NCBI RefSeq assembly: GCF_002218085.1
Contig: NZ_BDUC01000006.1
Location: 1 to 64,000 of the forward strand
Direction: 5' to 3'
Source: Tolypothrix sp. NIES-4075
GTDB lineage: Bacteria > Cyanobacteriota > Cyanobacteriia > Cyanobacteriales > Nostocaceae
DNA: 64,000 nucleotides
Part shown: piece after piece, positions 55,293 to 63,691 of the stretch
Numbering within the stretch: the first letter of the stretch is position 1
How the letters are laid out: every line of letters begins with the position of its first letter
Position numbers and translations under genes: made by a program
The notes under the pieces: model-generated
Told to the model about the DNA's origin: nothing
Seen by the model: only the letters and a program-made list of their open reading frames with translations
Database searches by the model: none

Positions 55293-56171
55293 TTAGCTCC
55301 AGTAATAAATAGCATCATGCTCTTTGGAGAAGGACAAAAATCCACCTATGGTGATCCGGGCGCGATCGCCAACTGTCGGCGCGATACAGTGGTAAAATCG
55401 ACCACCATCAAATAACATCATATCTCCAAGACCGGGTGCAAAGGTCATGCTTCCGTACTCCTCAACAAATAGTTGATGCGATTGTTGATATGTCCAAGAG
55501 GCATTAGAGCTTGTGTCTTGAAAGGGTAAGGGATCGCCATCCCATTCCAGTCCATAGATGCTCAAATCGCCACCACCTTCGGGGAGAACTAGGGGAATAA
55601 AAAAACTCAGTTGGTCAGTGATATCAACCAAGGTTCTCAAATGGTCACTTTGAGGCTTGTTCAAGAAATCGTTGCCAACATGAATTGTAAACTCGTGTCC
55701 CTTGGGCAGCTTCCGGATAGTAGCTGGAATGTAAGTCTGCCCTTCAGGTCCAGTGGGAACTTGCACTTTCTTGACACCGGAAAGAAATTGAAACACTGAC
55801 TCCACTCGCTTCTCGAAGTCAAGCGTCCCTTCAAACAATATGCGACACTTCTGCCGAAAGATTGTTGCAGAATCGAAGTACTGCTGCAAGTTAGGATCGC
55901 AGAAGATAATGTTTTCACCGAAACTTAATGGCCCTTTAACCAGATCGGCAAACTTAGAGTCTATGATCGCACTCATGCCGCCTTCATTCTCCTCTAGACG
56001 AGAGACGACCACCTCAACCACATTTTTAGGCAACACCTCGCGGATAATCATACCCTCGAAGCTGCGGTTGTACAACATATCTTGAAGGGCGCTGGGATGT
56101 TTCTCTATTTCCGATACATGGATATCAAGAAAGTTAAACAGAGGTTCTTTGGCGATAACTCTTTTAGGCAT
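55293..56171 (-). CDS. WelO5/AmbO5-like Fe(II)/2-oxoglutarate halogenase
   Basis: A 292-residue protein that closely resembles, along its whole length, the WelO5/AmbO5 aliphatic halogenases of hapalindole-type pathways as I remember them. Shared features include FLDI near the start, NRSFEGMIIR, GPEGQTYIPATIR, HVGNDFL and the ending YYWS. The metal site is His164-Val-Gly166 with distal His261; glycine in place of the Asp/Glu ligand leaves room for chloride and is the hallmark of halogenases. Arg270/272 suit 2-oxoglutarate. WelO5 enzymes chlorinate free small molecules at unactivated carbons. Here there are no indole-alkaloid genes, and the enzyme lies between NRPS3 and NRPS4, so the acyl chain or an amino-acid side chain is the likely target. 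Confidence 0.88.
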   Translation of the reverse strand: MPKRVIAKEPLFNFLDIHVSEIEKHPSALQDMLYNRSFEGMIIREVLPKNVVEVVVSRLEENEGGMSAIIDSKFADLVKGPLSFGENIIFCDPNLQQYFDSATIFRQKCRILFEGTLDFEKRVESVFQFLSGVKKVQVPTGPEGQTYIPATIRKLPKGHEFTIHVGNDFLNKPQSDHLRTLVDITDQLSFFIPLVLPEGGGDLSIYGLEWDGDPLPFQDTSSNASWTYQQSHQLFVEEYGSMTFAPGLGDMMLFDGGRFYHCIAPTVGDRARITIGGFLSFSKEHDAIYYWS

Positions 56172-56829
56172 AATTTTTTCTTAATGTTTTGAGTTTTGTT
56201 GCCAGAATTTTTTAGCTCCAGAACAGATATCTGAAAACTTTCCTGAAATCTGTTTTTTCCCTTGTCGCAAAGCAGACAGAGCGTGAGTCTTGCGAGTCTG
56301 GCATACTTAGAGTTTAAACCTGTGGTTTACTGAAAATATTGCACTGAAAATATTGCCTCGTAAGACTTTCAAACAACATAAGTTTGCTTTTCACAGGAAA
56401 TATAGCAGAGCATTCCAAATTTCAGAGAAAGATAACTTTTTAACATCAACATAATACTTCGTGTTTTGTCAACCCCCTTTGGACTACTACTTTATATTTA
56501 TTACTAGAATATAAGTTATAGTTATAGTTGGTTATATAAAATTCAGAAAATAAAAATTGATTTTGTATCTAAAATTATTTAAAGTATGTAAGGTATTAGA
56601 CTAAGGTAGTTTACATTTGATACCAAAATAAGAAAATGCGAATTATTAATTCGTAGTGAGCGGTTTACCGCTCATATCTTCGGTTTTAACGGCGATTAAG
56701 TGCTTGTAACCCTTACAGGGCTTAAGCATTTAGCTCAAAAAAGTTGAGTTTTATATTTAGGTTGAAAGCGATTTCTGCTTTCATGTTTTGCCCTGAATAA
56801 AATTACGTTATTTATGGGATTAGTACACA
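56172..56829. other. 658-bp divergent regulatory region upstream of NRPS4 and the halogenase
   Basis: The region is very AT-rich in its middle (56400-56640) and must hold promoters in both directions. The right part contains a repeat with several hairpins: 56657-56674, then AAGTGCTT...AAGCATTT (about 56699-56732), then GAAAGC...GCTTTC (about 56764-56782), so the NRPS4 leader RNA could be structured. No consensus NtcA site was found. Confidence 0.6.
56653..56674. repeat. GTAGTGAGCG-type hairpin repeat
   Basis: TGAGCGG, loop TTTA, CCGCTCA forms a perfect 7-bp stem preceded by GTAG. A related unit is downstream of the MbtH gene (63659-63680). The family is widespread between genes in Nostocales. 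Confidence 0.8.
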
Positions 56830-59800
56830 GTGAATACGAAATTTCCGTTATCTATCAATCAGAAGGAAATTTATATTGACCAAATGATGTGGACGGAAGG
56901 TTCGCATCTGAATATTGGTGCAATTGTAACGGTTCAAGGTGCTTTTGATATTGAAATTTTTAATTATGCTATCAACAAAGTAATTCGCTGTTATCCAGGT
57001 TTGCGGACGCGAATTTATGATTATGTTGGCAAACCTTTGCAGACAATAGCACCGCACCAAGACGAAAAAGTAACCTTGGTTGATTTCTCTAGTTATGAAG
57101 ATAGAGAAGAACGTGCCCAGGAGTATATCAAAAGTGAATTTGCGACACCTTTTAACTTTGGTGAAAATGCCCCCTTGACCGCTTTCAAACTAATTCGGGT
57201 TACTCTGGAAAAACATATCATTTTTGCCAAATATCATCATACCATCACCGATGGTTGGGGAACGGCTATCTTCTTCAGGGAAGTGATTGGGACTTACAAT
57301 CAAATAATCAAAAACGGTGCGGATACGCAAATAGAACGCAATTTGGCTTTAATCGATTATTTGCAAGATGAATCTGCCTATTTAGAGTCGCGTAATTTTG
57401 AAAGCGATCGCTCTTATTGGACTAAGCGTCTGACCTTTGTTTCTACTAAGCTTTTCCCCTTAATTAAACCCCAGCAACTTCTTGGGAACCGCAAAGCGAT
57501 ATATATCTCTCGCGATAAATACAACCGAGTTAACGCTCTTTGCCAAGAAGTGCAATCAAATGCTTTTCATTTTATTTTAAGTATAATTATAATTTATTTA
57601 GCTAAACGCTATAACAAAAGTGATTTAGTTATTGGTTTATCTCTTTTAAATAGAAATAAAAAAAGCTATAAAGATGAAATCGGGCTGTTTGTCAGCACCA
57701 TCCCGTTTCGGGTTGAAATCACAGGTAATGAAACAGTCCAAGAACTACTTGATAAAATCCGTTCTCTCTTAAGGCAAGATTATCGTCATCAACGCTTTCC
57801 TTTGGCAGAACTGAAGCGAATTTCGGGCTTGCAAGCAGGAAGCAAAGAGCATCTGTTTGAAGTTTACCTTTCTTACGAAAAGCACGATTATAACGAATGT
57901 TTTGCGGATACTAAAACAAACTGCGTTCCTCTTTACAGCGGTCAACAAAAAATTCCGCTGATTGTATATGTTCGAGAATATGAGGCACAAAGCGATATCA
58001 AAATCGATTTTGATTATAACCTTTCCTATTTCGATTTTGAGACAGTCGAGGAGATAGTTACCAACTTTCAGAAGCTTTTTGATGAAGCTTCAGAAATGGA
58101 AACAACTATTTCTAGTCTTTCTCTGCTGTCAGCCAGAGAAAGCGAACGCATAATTGAAAAAGCCTCGATTACCACAGCGAACGAAACACTAATTTCCGCT
58201 TTTGAAATCAACGCTCGTAAGTATTCAGAAAATCTAGCGGTTCAATTTAAAAATATTACCCTCACCTACGCTGAACTTCAGGCAAAAGCAAATCGTCTCG
58301 CACATTACTTGTTAAAGCAAGGAGTCAAACCAGGGACGCGGGTGGGAATGTGTTTGGAACGTTCAGAAAACACAGTTGTTACCATTTTAGGAATCTTAAA
58401 AGCAGGTGCTGCTTATGTCCCCCTCGACCCTAATTATCCTTCTGAACGTATTGAGTTAATTTTGCAAGATAGCGGTATTTCTGTACTAATTGCTGAAAAA
58501 TCCGTTCTCTCACAATTAACTTCTCAAGTAGCAGCTTTCACTCTTGAATCTATAGAAAGCGAACTTGCAAAACAACCGGATACATCTTTAGAAGTTTTTG
58601 TTAACCCGGAATTTCCAGCTTATATTATCTATACTAGTGGTTCTACTGGCACACCTAAAGGCTGTATTGTAACTCATGCGAATGTTATCCGGTTGATGCG
58701 TTCGACAGAAGCTTGGTTTAACTTTAACGAAAAAGATATTTGGACGCTGTTTCACTCTTTCGCTTTCGATTTTTCTGTTTGGGAATTGTGGGGAGCTATC
58801 TTTTACGGGGGGAAAGTAATTATTGTACCCTTCTGGTTAAGCCGATCGCCTGAAGCATTTCGCGAATTTCTCACCACAGAAAAAGTTACTGTCCTCAATC
58901 AGACTCCTTCCGCATTCTATCAACTGATTCGAGCAGATGAACCTAGTGTAGGAAAACTATCGTTGCGGTATGTAATTTTTGGTGGTGAAGCGTTGGATTT
59001 GCAAAGTCTGCGTTTCTGGTTAGAAAAGTATGGAGATAAAACTCCGCGTTTAATTAATATGTACGGAATTACAGAAACAACCGTTCATGTTACTTACCGT
59101 CCGATTTCTCTGAGCGACCTGGCAGCAAATGCGAGCGTTATCGGTACAACGATTCCCGATCTTACTATATACTTACTTGATGAAAAATTAGAACTGGTTC
59201 CTGATGGATTGCCAGGAGAAATTTATGTAGCCGGTGCAGGGGTGACTCACGGTTATTTGAATCGTCCTGCACTGACAGCAGAACGGTTTGTCCCCAATCC
59301 TTTTGACTCAGGACGACTTTACCGCAGCGGCGATTTAGGACGCAGACTGCCCAATGGAGATTTAGAATATCTAGGACGGGTAGATCGACAAGTGAAAATC
59401 CGGGGTTTTCGGATGGAGTTGGGAGAAATACAAACCGCTCTCACCTCTCATTCTCAAGTCCGGGAAGCAATGATAGTGACTGATGAATGGGAAGAAGAAA
59501 AACGGCTGATTGCTTATTATGTTCCTGGAGAGTCGAATCCCACCGCTAATGAATTGCGTCAGCACTTAAAAACTAAGCTGCCTGATTATATGATTCCGTC
59601 AGCTTATGTCAGTTTGGATGCGTTTCCTTTGACGGTTCATGGTAAAATCGATGTCAGGTTATTACCGACAGCGGATTGGAATCTTTTAAGGGTAGAAGAG
59701 GAGTATGTAGCCCCTCGCAATCGAGATGAAGAAAGCTTGTGTGCGATCGTTGCAGATGTGCTTGGTTTGGAAAGAGTGGGAATCGATGATAATTTCTTTG

Positions 59801-62800
59801 ATATTGGTGGTGATTCGATTCTCGCTTTGCAAGTAATCGCCAAAGCGAAAAAAGCAGGTTTTGCGATTTCTGGCAGAGAATTGTATGAATTTGCAACCGT
59901 TCGTCAGTTAGCGACTAAGAAAGCAGCGATTTCGGAAGTATTGTTAAGTAATGTGAACTTGCTGTCAGAAAGCGATCGCCTGCGTTTACCGAAAGATGCA
60001 GAAAACGCTTATCCCCTGTCTAGTTTACAAGCGGGAATGCTCTATCACAGCCAGATGCATCCCGACTCTGCTATTTTCCACCAAATTTTCACCTTTGATT
60101 TACGTCTTCCTTATTCGGAAGAGTCTTGGAAAAAGGCGATCGCCGATATTTGCCTAGCTCATCCAGTATTGCGGACTTCTTTTCACTGGACGGGATACAG
60201 CACTCCAATCCAAATCGTTCATCGCGAAGTTGAATTACCTTTAACAATTTGCGATCTGCGTCAGGTAGAGACGCAAAATTTTGCGTCTGTACAGGAATGG
60301 ATTAAATCAGAAAAAACCAAATCCTTTAATGTTTCCCAAGCTCCTTTATTCCGCTTTCAGATTCACAGACTCGAAGAATTCCACCTCAGCTTCAGCTTCA
60401 GTTTTCACCACGTTATTCTCGATGGTTGGAGCGTTGCAACGTTGCTGACTCAATTATTGCAACGTTATATCTATAATATAGAAGCCAAATCAATTTTACC
60501 GCTAACGGTGCCGGCGATTCCTTACAGTGACTTTATCGCTCAAGAACAAAGCGCGATCGCTAACCAGCAGATGCGCGAATTTTGGCAAAAACATCTCAGC
60601 AACTTAGAAGTTAGCATTCTCCCGCGTCTACGATGCGTAGAGACGCAAAATTTTGCGTCTGTACAGAACAATTCTAAACGTCAGTTGCAACGTCATGGCA
60701 TCGCAATTAACGAGCAAATAGCCAATTCCATCCGCAAACTTACCAAAAGTGCCGGAGTTCCTCTAAAAACAGCACTTTTAGCCGTTCATCTCCGCGTTCT
60801 TGCCTTTTTAACTGGACAAAATGAAGTCGTTACTGGTAACGTCATAAATGCACGTCCGGAAATTGAGGACAGTCAAAATCTCTTGGGTTTATTTGTCAAC
60901 ACAGTGCCGTTTCGCATCGAATTGACATCAGATAGTTGGTTAGATTTTATACAAGCAGTTTTTCGCGCCGAACGGGAAATCATACCTTTTCGGAATTTTC
61001 CGCTGTTTGAAATGCAACGCTTGACTGAAAAGCGTACTTTGTTTGATGTCGCATTTAACTACGTCCATTTTCACGTTTATGAGGGACTGCTGAATTTACC
61101 TCAAGTGGAAGTTTTAAACGTTGATATTTTTGAAGAGACTGATTTCTCCTTTCTTGTAGAATTTTGTTTGATGCCTGGTAGTTCTGCTTTGCAATTGAAC
61201 TTGGTGTATGATGTGCAGCAATTTGATGAAGCACAAGTTGACCAATATGGCAAGTATTATCAAACAGCGCTGAGGGAACTTGCGACGAACCCGGAATTAT
61301 TAGCTAGGCGATCGCTAATTTCGCCTGAAGAACGGCAAAGCTTGCTGCAAGCTGACAACCACAAAACCAGCTATGTATCTGATGAAACTTTAGTTTCTGC
61401 ATTTACCGCAGCGGCGAAACAACATGCATCTCATACAGCCGTCACCTTTGAAGAAACTAACTTAACCTTTGCCGAATTAGAAATCCGTTCCAATCGTTTA
61501 GCACATTACCTGAAAAGCAAAGGTGTTTGTCCAGAAATGTTAGTGGGGCTTTGTTTGGAACGTTCCGAACAATTAGCGATCGCTATCTTGGCAATTTTGA
61601 AAGCGGGTGGCGCTTATGTTCCCATTGATACGAGTTATCCGAGTTCGCGCATTGATTATCTCCTCCAAGACAGTGGAATCTCTGTGCTAGTAACTCAGCG
61701 TTCAGTCGTATCGCAGATTTCCGCCGGGGAAAGCGCCGAAATTGTCGTTTTAGAAGATATTGCAGTTCAACTAGAAAATCAAAGCTCAGAGTCAGTAGCA
61801 GTCAAAATATTACCAGACCATCCCGCCTATGTAATTTATACCAGTGGTTCCACAGGCAAACCCAAAGGCTGTATAGTCACTCATGCCAACGTCATCCGCT
61901 TGTTGAAAGCAACCGAACCCTGGTTTAAATTTAACAGCGACGATGTTTGGACATTGTTTCATTCCTATGCATTCGATTTTTCCGTTTGGGAACTGTGGGG
62001 AGCTTTGCTTTATGGTGGTAAAGTCGTCGTAGTTCCTCATTGGACAACTCGTTCCCCAAAAGACTTTTTCCAGCTGCTTGAGTCTGAGAAAGTCACAGTT
62101 TTAAATCAAACTCCCTCAGCATTCAAACAGCTTATACAAGCATCTACGAAGAATGCAGATTTAGCTTTACGCTACATTATTTTTGGTGGAGAAGCACTAG
62201 AACTGCAAAGTCTGCAACCTTGGTTTGAGCTATATGGCGATGAAAAACCGAGATTGATTAATATGTACGGCATCACCGAAACTACCGTTCACGTCACTTA
62301 TAGAGAAATTACCCAGGCAGATGCGATCGCAAATCAAGGTAGCGTTATCGGTCAACCGATTCCCGATTTAAGTTTTTACATCTTAGACGAAAACCTGGAA
62401 CCATCCCCTATAGGAGTTGCCGGTGAAGTCTATATTGCCGGCGCAGGAGTGACGCGGGGTTATCTCCATCATCCCCGCTTAAGTGCAGAACGCTTTATTC
62501 CCAATCCCTTCGCTTTTGTTCCGGGTAGTCGTCTTTATCGTACAGGCGATTTAGCTCGTCGTCTACCAAATGGCGAACTCGAATATCTTGGACGCGCAGA
62601 CCAGCAAATTAAAATACGCGGTTTTCGCATTGAACCTGGGGAAATTGCAGCCGTACTCAGCACTCACCCCCAAATCAAAGAAGCATTCGTCACAGTTCGC
62701 ACAGGAGCGAACGCAGATAATCGGATTGTAGCCTATTTTGTATCTGATGCCGAAGATGACTTGAAAACAGTATTGCGATCGTTTTTAACCAGCAAACTGC

Positions 62801-63273
62801 CGGATTATATGATTCCTACTGCCTTTATGCCCGTAGAAGCGATACCCCTGACAGTTAACGGAAAAATTGACCAAACAGCCTTACCAGCACCAGATTGGGG
62901 ACAGACGAGTAAACCTTACATCGCACCCCGAAATGACCAAGAAGCAACAATCTGTTCGTTGATGGCTTCATTATTAAAATTAGAACGAGTAGGTATTACC
63001 GATGACTTCTTTGAAATTGGCGGAAATTCTCTGTTAGTCACACAATTAGTCATCCGTTTGCGAGAAACCTATAAAACCGAGCTTCCCCTACCTCAGTTTT
63101 TCTCTCATCGCACCCCAGAACAACTAGCTCATTTGCTCTCAGCCTCACCATCTCTGCAATCAACCGCAGACATCCCCAAAGCCGGACGCAAACGCCGTTC
63201 CGTCAACTTAAGCGATGACGGTCTATTAGTTTCCACCTCCACTGAAGATAGCTTAAAAAACCTTCAAAACTAA
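56830..63273 (+). CDS. NRPS4: starter C-A(Thr)-PCP-C-A(Thr)-PCP, loading synthetase
   Basis: A 2147-residue synthetase starting at GTG; an in-frame TAG lies three codons upstream and leaves no other start. The first C domain (HHTITDG near 138) is of the divergent, N-terminal type that accepts an acyl group, so it probably attaches the fatty acid. Both A domains carry the code D-F-W-N-I-G-M-V-H (Thr). PCPs are at GGDSI near 994 and GGNSL near 2066. The second C domain (HHVILDG near 1195) belongs to the same unusual subtype as C2 of NRPS1, sharing VHFHVY and GLLN. There is no E or TE domain and the tail is short and basic, so it should feed NRPS2, whose first C is LCL. It is the only synthetase on the plus strand. 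Confidence 0.95.
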   Translation: MNTKFPLSINQKEIYIDQMMWTEGSHLNIGAIVTVQGAFDIEIFNYAINKVIRCYPGLRTRIYDYVGKPLQTIAPHQDEKVTLVDFSSYEDREERAQEYIKSEFATPFNFGENAPLTAFKLIRVTLEKHIIFAKYHHTITDGWGTAIFFREVIGTYNQIIKNGADTQIERNLALIDYLQDESAYLESRNFESDRSYWTKRLTFVSTKLFPLIKPQQLLGNRKAIYISRDKYNRVNALCQEVQSNAFHFILSIIIIYLAKRYNKSDLVIGLSLLNRNKKSYKDEIGLFVSTIPFRVEITGNETVQELLDKIRSLLRQDYRHQRFPLAELKRISGLQAGSKEHLFEVYLSYEKHDYNECFADTKTNCVPLYSGQQKIPLIVYVREYEAQSDIKIDFDYNLSYFDFETVEEIVTNFQKLFDEASEMETTISSLSLLSARESERIIEKASITTANETLISAFEINARKYSENLAVQFKNITLTYAELQAKANRLAHYLLKQGVKPGTRVGMCLERSENTVVTILGILKAGAAYVPLDPNYPSERIELILQDSGISVLIAEKSVLSQLTSQVAAFTLESIESELAKQPDTSLEVFVNPEFPAYIIYTSGSTGTPKGCIVTHANVIRLMRSTEAWFNFNEKDIWTLFHSFAFDFSVWELWGAIFYGGKVIIVPFWLSRSPEAFREFLTTEKVTVLNQTPSAFYQLIRADEPSVGKLSLRYVIFGGEALDLQSLRFWLEKYGDKTPRLINMYGITETTVHVTYRPISLSDLAANASVIGTTIPDLTIYLLDEKLELVPDGLPGEIYVAGAGVTHGYLNRPALTAERFVPNPFDSGRLYRSGDLGRRLPNGDLEYLGRVDRQVKIRGFRMELGEIQTALTSHSQVREAMIVTDEWEEEKRLIAYYVPGESNPTANELRQHLKTKLPDYMIPSAYVSLDAFPLTVHGKIDVRLLPTADWNLLRVEEEYVAPRNRDEESLCAIVADVLGLERVGIDDNFFDIGGDSILALQVIAKAKKAGFAISGRELYEFATVRQLATKKAAISEVLLSNVNLLSESDRLRLPKDAENAYPLSSLQAGMLYHSQMHPDSAIFHQIFTFDLRLPYSEESWKKAIADICLAHPVLRTSFHWTGYSTPIQIVHREVELPLTICDLRQVETQNFASVQEWIKSEKTKSFNVSQAPLFRFQIHRLEEFHLSFSFSFHHVILDGWSVATLLTQLLQRYIYNIEAKSILPLTVPAIPYSDFIAQEQSAIANQQMREFWQKHLSNLEVSILPRLRCVETQNFASVQNNSKRQLQRHGIAINEQIANSIRKLTKSAGVPLKTALLAVHLRVLAFLTGQNEVVTGNVINARPEIEDSQNLLGLFVNTVPFRIELTSDSWLDFIQAVFRAEREIIPFRNFPLFEMQRLTEKRTLFDVAFNYVHFHVYEGLLNLPQVEVLNVDIFEETDFSFLVEFCLMPGSSALQLNLVYDVQQFDEAQVDQYGKYYQTALRELATNPELLARRSLISPEERQSLLQADNHKTSYVSDETLVSAFTAAAKQHASHTAVTFEETNLTFAELEIRSNRLAHYLKSKGVCPEMLVGLCLERSEQLAIAILAILKAGGAYVPIDTSYPSSRIDYLLQDSGISVLVTQRSVVSQISAGESAEIVVLEDIAVQLENQSSESVAVKILPDHPAYVIYTSGSTGKPKGCIVTHANVIRLLKATEPWFKFNSDDVWTLFHSYAFDFSVWELWGALLYGGKVVVVPHWTTRSPKDFFQLLESEKVTVLNQTPSAFKQLIQASTKNADLALRYIIFGGEALELQSLQPWFELYGDEKPRLINMYGITETTVHVTYREITQADAIANQGSVIGQPIPDLSFYILDENLEPSPIGVAGEVYIAGAGVTRGYLHHPRLSAERFIPNPFAFVPGSRLYRTGDLARRLPNGELEYLGRADQQIKIRGFRIEPGEIAAVLSTHPQIKEAFVTVRTGANADNRIVAYFVSDAEDDLKTVLRSFLTSKLPDYMIPTAFMPVEAIPLTVNGKIDQTALPAPDWGQTSKPYIAPRNDQEATICSLMASLLKLERVGITDDFFEIGGNSLLVTQLVIRLRETYKTELPLPQFFSHRTPEQLAHLLSASPSLQSTADIPKAGRKRRSVNLSDDGLLVSTSTEDSLKNLQN
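60265..60294. repeat. In-frame palindromic repeat in NRPS4 C2 (copy 1)
   Basis: A 30-bp palindrome GTAGAGACGCAAAA...CGTCTGTACAG is translated as VETQNFASVQ within the second C domain, before the HHVILDG motif. Confidence 0.9.
60638..60666. repeat. In-frame palindromic repeat in NRPS4 C2 (copy 2)
   Basis: The same palindrome as at 60265-60294 occurs again about 370 bp downstream, with the same translation VETQNFASVQ. The near-identity suggests recent spread or gene conversion. Confidence 0.9.
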
Positions 63274-63403
63274 AATCAACCAACGTTGCTCAATTCAACT
63301 ATAAAATTAAAAAATGAGGTGTTTTAAAACTCTTACTCTCCGTGCCTCTGCGCCTCTGCGTGATATCATCCCTTAAATATGCAACCCCCGTAATGCCAAA
63401 ACC

Positions 63404-63625
63404 ATGAATAACAACGAACAAAACGACGATACTATCTATCTTGTAGTAGTCAATCATGAAGAACAATATTCAATTTGGGCTAAATGGAAAAAAGAACTGC
63501 CATTAGGATGGAAAGCTGTAGGCAAAGAAGGCTCAAAAGAAGAATGTTTAGCCTACATCGAAGAAGTGTGGACTGATATGCGTCCGTTAAGTTTGCGTCA
63601 AGCTATGCAAGAAACTTCAACTTGA
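63404..63625 (+). CDS. MbtH-like NRPS accessory protein
   Basis: A 73-residue MbtH-family protein, which binds adenylation domains and supports their folding or activity. The family signature is complete: NHEEQYSIW near 17-25, LGWKAVGKEG near 34-43, CLAYIEEVWTDMRP near 48-61, and SLRQ. It lies 130 bp downstream of NRPS4 on the same strand, with a CTCTGCG-type repeat in the gap, and probably shares its transcript. The Thr-activating domains of the cluster are likely partners; this is inferred. Confidence 0.95.
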   Translation: MNNNEQNDDTIYLVVVNHEEQYSIWAKWKKELPLGWKAVGKEGSKEECLAYIEEVWTDMRPLSLRQAMQETST

Positions 63626-63639
63626 ATAATTACGTAGTA

Positions 63640-63680
63640 AGCACGGAGAGTGCTTTATTGAGCGCTGAAGCGCTCACTAC
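63640..63680. repeat. Double hairpin repeat after the MbtH gene
   Basis: AGCAC-GGAGA-GTGCT followed by TTATT (63640-63659) could act as a weak terminator. It is followed by the perfect inverted repeat TGAGCGCT-GA-AGCGCTCA (63659-63676) and CTAC. The arrangement is that of the GTAGTGAGCG repeat family. Confidence 0.75.
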
Positions 63681-63691
63681 AATTTAAATTT

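Noticed and set aside
55293..56171. Ordinary 2-oxoglutarate hydroxylase
   Set aside because: The Asp/Glu iron ligand is replaced by Gly166 and the surrounding sequence follows WelO5, so halogenase is the better call, though activity is untested.
56815..56840. NtcA binding site near the NRPS4 start
   Set aside because: The only match has GTA-N9-TAC spacing and not N8, and it overlaps the start codon.
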